A stretch of 64,000 bases of DNA from Sabellastarte sp. h YS-2021 (Eukaryota > Annelida > Polychaeta > Sabellida > Sabellidae). The notes beneath the pieces were generated by a model, which was not told the origin of the DNA, made no database searches, and saw only the letters and a list, made by a program, of their open reading frames with translations. Numbering within the stretch: the first letter of the stretch is position 1; every line of letters begins with the position of its first letter. The DNA is taken from contig OZ024938.1 in assembly GCA_964017235.1 (NCBI GenBank), positions 61,309,816-61,373,815 on the forward strand, in the 5' to 3' direction. Shown here piece after piece: positions 43,601 to 54,000 of the stretch. The position numbers and the translations under genes were made by a program.

Positions 43601-45715
43601 CTACTTTTAGGTTATCACTGTTGAGTAAATCGCTTATAACTTGGAAATTATTGCATTTAGAGTATTTTGTTTCAATATGTTATTCACCTATTTTGGGGTC
43701 AGCTATAACATAGTGAAGTTCCAGACCCGTGACTCATTGCATAGCTGAGTAATAGCTACTTTTAGGTTATCACTGTTGAGTAAATCGCTTATAACTTGGA
43801 AACTATTGCATTTAGAGTATTTTGTTTCAATATGTTATTCACCTATTTTGGGATCAGCTATAACATAGTGAAGTTTCAGATCTGTGGCTCATTGCATAGC
43901 TGAGTAATAGCTACTTTGAAGTTCTCACTATTGAGTAAATCAGTTGTAATTGGAAAACTATTGCATTTAGAGAATTTCGTATAAATATGTTATTCAGCTA
44001 CTTTTGGGTCAGCTATAACATAGTGAAATTACAGACCTGTAGCTCATGGCATAGCTGAGTAATAGCTACTTTTAGGTCATCACTATTGAGTAAATCAGTT
44101 GTAACTTGAAAACTATTGCATTTACAGTATTTTGCTTAAATATGTTGTTCACCTACTTTTGGGTCAGCTATAACATAGTAAAATTTCAGACCTGTAGCTC
44201 ATGGCATAGCTGAGTAATAGCTACTTTTAGGTCATCACTATTGAGTAAATCAGTTGTAACTTGAAAACTATTGCATTTACAGTATTTTGCTTTAATATGT
44301 TGTTCACCTACTTTTGGGTCAGCTATAACATAGTGAAATTTCAGACCTGTAGCTCATTGCATAGCTGAGTAATAACTACTTTGAGGTTCTCACTATTGAG
44401 TAAATCAGTTGTAATTGGAAAACTATTGCATTTAGAGAATTTAGTATAAATATGTTATTCAGCTACTTTTGGGTCAACTATAACATAGTAAAATTTCAGA
44501 CCTGTAGCTCATGGCATAGCTGAGTAATAGCTACTTTTAGGTCATCACTATTGAGTAAATCAGTTGTAACTTGAAAACTATTGCATTTACAGTATTTTGC
44601 TTAAATATGTTGTTCACCTACTTTTGGGTCAGCTATAACATAGTAAAATTTCAGACCTGTAGCTCATGGCATAGCTGAGTAATAGCTACTTTTAGGTTAT
44701 CACTGTTGAGTAAATCGCTTATAACTTGGAAATTATTGCATTTAGAGTATTTTGTTTCAATATGTTATTCACCTCTTTTGGGGTCAGCTATAACATAGTG
44801 AAGTTCCAGACCCGTGACTCATTGCATAGCTGAGTAATAGCTACTTTGAAGTTCTCAATGTTGAGTAAATCACTTGTAATTTGAAAACTATTGCATTTAG
44901 AGAATTTAGTATAAATATGTTATTCAGCTACTTTGGGGTCAGCTATAACATAGTAAAATTTCAGACCTGTAGCTCATGGCATAGCTGAGTAATAGCTACT
45001 TTTAGGTTATCACTGTTGAGTACATCACTTATAACTTGAAAACTATTGCATTTAGAGTATTTTGTTTCAATATGTTATTCACCTATTTTGGGGTCAGCTA
45101 TAACATAGTGAAGTTCCAGACCTGTGGCTCATTGCATAGCTGAGTAATAGCTACTTTGAAGTTCTCAATGTTGAGTAAATCAGTTGTAATTGGAAAACTA
45201 TTGCTTTTACAGAAATTTGTGCAAATATGTTATTCAGCTACTTTTGGGTCAGCTATAACATAGTGAAATTACAGACCTGTAGCTCATGGCACAACTGAGC
45301 AATAGCTGTTCTCAGGCACTGACTGTTGAGTAAATCAGCTATAACTTGAAAAATATTGCATTTGGAGTATTTTGTTAAAATATATTGTTCACCTACTTTT
45401 GGGTTAGCTATAACATAGTGAAATTACAGACCTATAGCTCATGGCATAGCGGAGCAATAGCTATTTTCTGGTTCTCACTATTGAGTAAATCAGTTGTAAC
45501 TTGAAAACTATTGCATTTACAGTATTTTGCTTAAATATGTTGTTCAGCTACTTTTAGGTCAGCTATAACAGAGCAAAAATTCAGACATGTAGCTCATTGC
45601 ATAGCTGAGTAATAGTTACTTTGAGGTTCTCACTCTTGAGTAAATCAGTTGTAACTTGAAAATTATTACATTTAGAGTATTTTGTTAAATATGTTATTCA
45701 CAGACGTTTTGGTCA
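40690..45715 (+). repeat. E2 155-bp tandem array, about 32 units
   Basis: GAGTAATAGCTAC recurs every 155 bp (40953, 41108, 41263, 41418...). Unit words include CACCTACTTTTGGGTCAGCT, TTTCAGACCTGTAGCTCATG and TGAGTAAATCAGTTGTAA. Variant units repeat at 776 bp (41691 versus 42467), that is, blocks of five. These are diverged relatives of the E1 133-bp unit. Confidence 0.95.
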
Positions 45716-46780
45716 GCTATAACATAGTGAAATTGCAGACCTCTGTGTCATGGGATAGCTGAGCAATAGCTTCTTTCAGGTTCTCACTGTTGAGTAAATC
45801 ATTGTATCCAACCTGTAGGAAATCATGGGCTGGGAATCTGTTAATATGGTCCGATTTGACCTTGGAACCCTCCTTCAAGGTCAAATGAGGATAGCCAAAC
45901 ATAAAAGTGCTTATAACTCGCTTATTATTGGTCCCAGAGGTTGGAATGAAAACCAACCTATAGAAAATCATGAGCTGGGAATTTTTTGGTGTGGTCGGAT
46001 TTCACCTTGGACCCCTCCTTCAAGGTCAAATGAGGATAGCCAAACTTAAAAGTGCTTGAAATAACTTGAAAAATATTGCATTTGGAGTAATTTGTTAAAA
46101 TATATTGTTCACCTACTTTTGGGTTAGCTATAACATAGTGAAATTACAGACCTATAGCTCATGGCATAGCGGAGCAATAGCTATTTTCTGGTTCTCACTA
46201 TTGAGTAAATCAGTTGTAACTTGAAAACTATTGCATTTACAGTATTTTGCTTAAATATGTTGTTCAGCTACTTTTAGGTCAGCTATAACAGAGCAAAAAT
46301 TCAGACATGTAGCTCATTGCATAGCTGAGTAATAGTTACTTTGAGGTTCTCACTCTTGAGTAAATCAGTTGTAACTTGAAAATTATTACATTTAGAGTAT
46401 TTTGTTAAATATGTTATTCACAGACGTTTTGGTCAGCTATAACATAGTGAAATTGCAGACCTCTATGTCATGGGATAGCTGAGCAATAGCTTCTTTCAGG
46501 TTCTCACTGTTGAGTAAATCATTGTATCCAACCTGTAGGAAATCATGGGCTGGGAATCTGTTAATATGGTCCGATTTGACCTTGGAACCCTCCTTCAAGG
46601 TCAAATGAGGATAACCAAACATAAAAGTGCTTATAACTCGCTTATTATTGGTCCCAGAGGTTGGAATGAAAATCAACCAATAGAAAATCATGAGTTGGGA
46701 ATTTTTTTGTGTGGTCGGATTTGACCTTGGACCCCCTCCTTCCAGGTCAAACGAAGATAGCCAAACTTAAAAGTGCTTAT
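45341..46780 (+). repeat. 720-bp tandem duplication inside E2
   Basis: 45341-46060 and 46061-46780 match throughout, each containing the last 155-bp units followed by two 130-bp units. The repeated open frames across it are artefacts. Confidence 0.9.
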
Positions 46781-47180
46781 AACTCACTTATTATTGGTCT
46801 TGGAGGTTTGGGATGGTAAACCAACATATAGGAAATCATGGGCTGGGATTCTTTTGGTGTGGTCAGATTTGACCTGGGACCCCTCCTTCAAGGGCAGTTG
46901 AGGATAGCCAAACTTACAATTGCTTAGAACTCGCTTATTATTGGTCCTACAAGTTTGGGATGGTAAACAAGCTACAGGAAATCATGGGCTGGGAATTTTT
47001 TTGTGTGGTCGGATTTGACCTTGGACCCCCTCCTTCAAGGTCAAACAAGGATAGCCAAACTTAAAAAGTGCCTATAACTCACTTATTATTGGTCCGAGAG
47101 GTTTGGGATGGTAAACCATCCTAAATTCTTTGGCTGGGAATCTTTTGGTATGGTCAGATTTGACCTTTGGACCCCTTCTT
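45790..47180 (+). repeat. E2 ~130-140-bp second array
   Basis: Units with AACTCGCTTATTATTGGTCC, AAATCATGGGCTGGGAAT and CCTTCAAGGTCAAATGAGGA, about seven copies, partly duplicated by the 720-bp block. Confidence 0.88.
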
Positions 47181-47450
47181 CATGGTGGAACGAGGATATT
47201 GCATTTATAGTATTTCTTTAAATATTTTTAACCTACTTTTTACCCTTAAACAATTACCTTGTTACTTTATTTCATAATACCATTTGCAGGGCACAACTTT
47301 TTTGTCGTTTTCTTCTGTCAGCTTCGGAATATCTTTCGAACATGCTGTTCAGTTACCATTTACTGTATTTCTGTACAGCCCTTTCCCTGATAATTATGCT
47401 TTCCTCTCATTATCACCATCACAAATCAAAAACATTCAGTCAGCTGACAC

Positions 47451-47470
47451 AGTGCCCGTTCACGGGCACT
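47451..47470 (+). repeat. E2 terminal hairpin
   Basis: AGTGCCCG / CGGGCACT, perfect 8-bp stem, TTCA loop, followed by TCTCCTCTTGTTTATT. It lies about 205 bp upstream of the GPCR start codon. Confidence 0.88.
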
Positions 47471-47676
47471 CTCCTCTTGTTTATTTTAAATCGTGACTTG
47501 TCAGTTGTCAGTGGAAGTTAATCTTCATGGACCATAATCTTTTTACTTGTTGTAACTAAGCGTTGTTTTCTTCTTACAAAGATATAGTTTATAGGAGTTT
47601 TTCTGTAATTTCAGATAGAGTATGGCTACCTGCAGTGTAAATTTAAACTGCTGAGAATTGTCATCCACTTGTTGTC

Positions 47677-48051
47677 ATGAATATAACTGAATCATCTGTT
47701 GATAATGGGAGTAACATAGTGACAACAGATTTATCACCATGGGGCTTCGGTACCCAGGTGACCTTTGCCATTGCCCTGGCAATAATTATGGCATTCTCTG
47801 TGGTAGGTAATATGATGGTCATCATTGTAATTGTTCGTCATAGAGGAATGCGAACACGCACAAATATGTTCCTGTGTAGCCTGGCTTTGGCTGACCTGTT
47901 TTGTGGCCTATTGGATATGCCTATTGCTTTGGTGACGATGATCAAAGGATATTGGATTTTTGGTCCAAAGATGTGTCAGATTAATGGGTTTCTGGTGCCA
48001 TTCTTCTTTGTGGCATCAATACATACATTGATGTACATAAGCATACACAAG
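47677..48051 (+). CDS. GPCR coding exon 1 (N-terminus to end of TM3)
   Basis: 125 codons from ATG 47677. Donor GTAAAG follows AAG at 48051, placing the intron inside the DRY-equivalent motif (HK|F), a position where many class A GPCRs carry an intron. A possible 5' UTR acceptor (TGTAATTTCAG) ends at 47614. Confidence 0.9.
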
Positions 48052-51000
48052 GTAAAGGCTATTTGAAAGGATTTCAGTTTACATTATTTAATTTACATGT
48101 AAGATTACAAAAGAAAGCAAGACCCCCCCCCCCCCCCCCCCCCCCCCCCCCGTCCTGGAAAAAATAGGTTGTATCCATTTTCAATTTATTGTATATCTAA
48201 TATTTCGTATTCACACATTTTAGAACAAAAGGGTAATAGTAAAACATAATATTATACTGAAAAAAGTAAGAGTTTGTTCTGTAAAAGTGTCTCATTAACC
48301 AACCAAATTGTAAACTGCCATAGGTGTAAGCAATGTTTCTTAAACATAACTGATGGCTGGGAAAACAAAATACAATTGCAGTGATGAATTTAGTAACTAG
48401 GATTCATTTGACCCTTATACATGTATTTGTAAAACTAGGGTATTTATCGAAAAAAAGATGTATCTGTAGTATTCTGTATCTAATGTCTGATGAAAAAGCC
48501 AATTTGTTGCAGTCTTTCCACTGAGTGGTGCTGTCAATCAATGTTTCAGTTTGTCAGCATCAAGTGGCCATTCAGCCAGATCCTGACACACAGGAAGATC
48601 TTTGTGATGATCCTGGCAGCTTGGGGGTTTGCGCTGTTCATTGGATACACGACTGTTCATGCCATGAACGAAGTGACATACAGGGCTGGTACAACACAAT
48701 GTGAGCCAAAATATCCTCACAACATTGTCACCTATTTCCACCAGGGTCTTGGTTATGGAACCTGTTATATCATTCCACTGGTCATCATGATCTTCTGTTA
48801 CATCACCATGTTTAAAGAAATAAGGGTGAGTACGGAATGTTTTGTGTGGTTGTGGTTTAACATAGTGAATTTTATTTAGTTATTCTTTATAACTGACTGG
48901 TTCCCAAAGTGTGTATTAAGATGCTGTGTGATAACTGATATTTCACAAAAAGAATAAAATTTAATTTAATTAATTTTTGTATCAGCAGAGAAGTGGTAGA
49001 GAAACAAATGCCAAATTCTGTTACTCTTGTGGCCCCAAAACAAAATCAAATGTATCAGGTTCTAGTAGCATACTACTAGTGGTTACGTCTTTTATGGATA
49101 TTGGTGATATTTATTGTTTTCGGACAGGGTTCCTGATACGAGTGTGCAAAGACGTATGTGAATATCACCATTTTGTGTAACTACTGGGGTATCAAATTAT
49201 ACTGCAAATTATTGAAATGATCTCCAAATCTGAAAAATTTTACATTTTATCTCATGTGTTGGTAGTGTTAAATTTATTTTTGATTGCCATGTTTTGTTTT
49301 GATACACTTCACTTGGGGATATGCTAGAACAAAACTTTTTTAATATCACTGATTTGGACTTTCCATCGATAGCAAACAATATTGAAGTATTTTTACATTC
49401 AATAACGGTCACTTTACCCTACCCACACAGCCAATTTTTTTAGCCGAACAATGTAGCCACTACTTTATACCCAATATAAATTAAATAATTATACAGACTT
49501 GTCTCATGTTTCCAGTTCAAAAATGATTCCAGGTACCTGGCAGGTACACTGATAAAATAACTTAAACAACTACGCTTGTGCTTAATAGTCTCAGTTATGA
49601 AGACAACCCTGTTAAGTGGTGCATTTTGATATCAGAAAGAATATTAGTCATTCTTGTGAAAGCGTTGCTGTGGTTCAAAAGACTTTGTATGTATTACCAT
49701 TTTGTTACAATAGCCCATTTCAAAGTCGGTCCACTACAAACTCCTCCCACACAGCATCTGCCACCCCCCAAAAAATAAGCATAAGCCTTTTATATGGATA
49801 TATCAGGTCACAGAATTCTATCAGGGTTTCCTAACAATATTTTAATAATAAAAAGAAATCAGTATTATAAAATATTTGTGTGGAAACATGGGTTGCTCGA
49901 AGATCAAACACTTTAATTTGTGGTTTTGTACATCTCATTAATATTCAGGTATGCACAGAAAGTATAAATTATCAAGTGTGTTATTAAGTGTAATTTTAGG
50001 TGTAGTTGTAGATAAGTTAAAATTAATAAAAAGTATCCAAAGTATTGCTTTGGAGGATCAGTAGTTAGGGGTGGGGGGCGACTTTGAAATTTGCCGAGAT
50101 GTCCAGATGCCCAGACTAAACTTTGTATCGAGACAAATTTCTCAGCTACCACATTGTAACTTTAAAACTATCAAATGTAGATAAAAGTTAAGCTGACGCC
50201 TTATTTATGTGGATATCAAAATGTATGTCAAATTTTATGTTTTGTGAATTTTCTGATGTAGACGAGTAATGGAAAACAACCCATGTTTTTTATCAAACTC
50301 TCTGCCACAATTTAGTTACATAAATTTTAACTTTTATAGCAGATATTGAGTATTTGCAAAATAACTATAAGTATTAAGCGTCCCGCAAGGGACGCTTGTT
50401 TGTCGAATCGTAGATTCGAGTTATGTACTGAGTTGTGGCCACGATTTTAAATTGGCCGTTTAAACCCTTAAATATCAAATTCTGCATAATATTTGTTCAC
50501 ATATCGGTACATTAAGGTGCATATTATACACTCTGCCATTTTGAAGATTTTTAATGCTTTTATTCAGTTATATTTTATAAAGTAAAAAGCTTGTCTAGTA
50601 CTACGTCTGGCTTTCTGTAAGGTCCCGGATGTCCTAGAAACTATTGTGTTTGCTATTGTGATGGCCTACTCGAACGAGTCTTTTTTAACGGTTTCGTCTG
50701 CTGGCTTCTAGACGTGAAACCCCAATTAATTTATTCGTCTGCTGGTTTATCACGCAGTCACTGTTAATGTAAAATTGTTGTCTGCGCATCTACGTGTACT
50801 CAAATATTTGTCAAACAAATAAACCGCAAAGAAATTAATGAATGAAGTGACGTCACGGTAGTACTAGACATTTTTCGTTTAGCCAATCAGAATCGAGGAC
50901 ACATCTGGCAGAGACAATGAAAATATGCAAAACCCCGTAGTTCTACATTCAACCACTCGAAGGCGCTTTGGGTTTCCATTTCCTAGAAGTTATCATGTGA

Positions 51001-54000
51001 TTTCGTTTTTTTTCTGTCAATCCGTTTCTTATTTTAGAAGAAGTTGTCTTCCAAATTGTTTTACAGTATATTTACAAAATAACCAGTTCGCTAATCTTAT
51101 TTTATTCTACAGTCTAACATGACACAGATGTGTCCTCGATTCTGATTGGCTAAACGACGAAATACTTCATCGGTAAAATACAGCATAACCTCTGAATCCC
51201 TATTATCGCTCATTATGGCTATCGCACGAATATTTTGTTAAAATACTTACAGTTTGCTTCTGTAAAATATCCATATCTTCCAAATTCTTTTATATTTACA
51301 AAATAAACCAGTTCGCTACGTAATTTTATTTTATTACACGTTTATCCACGCTAAAAAAATAAATATGTCTTCTCACTTCGAAATCAAATTTCAAACTGCG
51401 CATCTACGGTACTGTACAGACCCTTTATATTTTTAAACCTTCACCTCATGTCACTACAAATACCCATCTCGAAAGCGATTTCCAAATGCGGGCGATAACA
51501 TGGCCGAGTTTACAGATTTCAACACCCAGTGCTGTCCTAAGATTCGACTATGTGGTTGGCAGAAAGCCAGCCACTGCACCCTTGTTTGTGTATGGGAGAG
51601 CTTCAGGCTCCGCCGGCTCCGCATTTTGTTTTCCTTATAACTCTGTAACCGTTAGGCGGATTCTTTTCAAATTTGGCAGGTTTAGGCAGTAGCCTTGGGG
51701 AATTTTTTTGAATATGCTGCAGTGACATTTCAACCAATCAGAGAGGTCACATGTCTTTTTTCGATGGGGAAGCTTGTCCGGATGATAACTTGAAAGGAAT
51801 TTTATCAATTCACCTGAAACTTGGCAAATACATTCATTCTATTAAAATCTGGAAATCATTAGATTTTGGCATTGATTGGTCAAGAAATGGCCGAGTAATT
51901 AATGATTAATTAATCATTACGAATTTTCCAAATAAGGAAAACACAAAAATGCTTATATCTCGAAAACCGTGTTAGATAGAGCGATTTCGACGAAATTTTT
52001 GGCCCGCAGGGTATGTCTGCGGAGTAGTTTTCCCAATTTTCAAAAAATTTTTATCTCGCCCAAAATGGCGGCCATTTTGAATTTTCGAAATTTTCGCAAA
52101 ACACAAAAATGCTTATATCTCAAAAACCGTGCTAGATATAGCAATTTCGACGAAATTTTTGACCCACAGGGTATCTCTGCAGAGTAGTTATCCCAATTTT
52201 GAAAAAAATTTTATCTCGCCAAAAATGGCGGCCATTTTGAATTTTTGAATTTTTCGCAGAAATTGCAAAACATAAAAATGCTTATATCTCGAAAACCCTG
52301 CTAGATAGAGCGATTTTGACAAAATTTTTGACCCACATGGTATATCTGCAGAGTAGCCATGCCAATTTTCAAAAAAATTTTGTCTCGCCAAAAATGGCGG
52401 CCATTTTGAATTTTCGAATTTTTCGCAAAAATTGCAAAACATAAAAATGCTTATATCTCAAAAACCCTGCTAGATAGAGCGATTTCGACGAAATTTTTGA
52501 CCCGCAGGGTATCTCTGCAGAGTAGCCATGCCAATATTCAAACAAAAAATTTCTCGCAAAAAATGGCGGCCATTTTGAATTTTCGAATTTTTCGCAAAAT
52601 TGCAAAACACAAAAATGCTTATATCTCGAAAACCGTGCTAGATAGAGCGATTTCGACGAAATTTTTGACCCACAGGGTATCTCTGCAGAGTAGCCATGCC
52701 AATTTTCAAAAAAATTTTATCTTGCCAAAAATGGAGGCCATTTTGAATTTTCGAATTTTTGCGCAAAAATTGCAAAACACAAAAATGCTAATATTTCGAA
52801 AACCGTGCTACATAGAGCGATTTCGACGAAATTTTTTATCTTCAGGGTATCTCTGCAGAGCAGCTATCCCAAAGAGCTTTCACTTGGTGAAGTTTCAGAC
52901 CCATAGCTAATTGCTCACCTACTCAAAAAGAGTAAATGCGAATTACCTCTAAAAGTATTGCAGATGGCCAATTTTTCTCAAATAACTCATTCACCTACTT
53001 TTGGAAGAGCTTTCACATGGTGAAGTTTCAGACCTATAGCCAATTACTCACCTACTCAAAATGAGTAAATGCGAATTATCTCTAAAAGTATTGCAGATAG
53101 CCAATTTTTCTCAAATAACTCATTCACCTACTTTTGGGAGAGCTTTCACTCTGTGAAGTTTCAGACCCATAGCTAATTATTTACCTACTCAAAATGAGTA
53201 AATGCTAATTATCTGTAAAAGTATTGCGGATACCCAATTTTTATCAAATAACTCATTCATCTACTTTTGGGAGAGCTTTCACATGGTGAAGTTTCAGACC
53301 CATAGCTAATTACTCACCTACTCAAAATGAGTAAATGCGAATTATCTCTAAAAGTATTGCAGATAGCCAATTTTTCTCAAATAACTCATTCACCTACTTT
53401 TGGGAGAGCTTTCACTTGGTGAAGTTTCAGACCCATAGCTAATTACTCACCTACTCAAAATGAGTAAATGCGAATTATCTGTAAAAGTATTGCAGATAGC
53501 CAATTTTTCTCAAATAACTCATTCACCTACTTTTGGGAGAGCTTTCACTTGGTGAAGTTTCAGACCCATAGCTAATTACTCACCTACTCAAAATGAGTAA
53601 ATGCGAATTATCTCTAAAAGTATTGCAGATAGCCAATTTTTGTCAAATTAGTCATTCACCTACTTTTGGGAGAGCTTTCACTTGGTGAAGTTTCAGACCC
53701 ATAGCTAATTACTCACCTACTCAAAATGAGTAAATGCGAATTATCTGTAAAAGTATTGCAGATAGCCAATTTTTCTCAAATAACTCATTCACCTACTTTT
53801 GGGAGAGCTTTCACTCTGTGAAGTTTCAGACCCATAGCTAATTACTCACCTACTCAAAATGAGTAAATGCGAATTATCTCTAAAAGTATTGCAGATAGCC
53901 AATTTTTCTCAAATAACTCATTCACCTACTTTTGGCAGAGCTTTCACTTGGTGAAGTTTCAGACCCATAGCTAATTACTCACCTACTGAAAATGAGTAAA

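Larger units (their letters stand above)
40237..47483 (+). mobile_element. Element E2: 7.2 kb Helentron-like element carrying tandem arrays
   Basis: 5' inverted motif TGTCAGCTGACT (40237-40248) and its complement AGTCAGCTGACA (47438-47449). The 3' copy is followed directly by the hairpin AGTGCCCG-TTCA-CGGGCACT (47451-47470) and the tail TCTCCTCTTGTTTATT. Between them are a unique 5' block, about 32 units of 155 bp, and a 130-bp array. No transposase or Rep/helicase ORF. A second, truncated copy of its 3' end is at 62245-62390. Classification by structure only. Confidence 0.7.

Noticed and set aside
45717-46691. Repeated 84-codon minus-strand ORFs 720 bp apart
   Set aside because: They lie in the 720-bp duplicated block of E2 and reflect duplication, not a gene.
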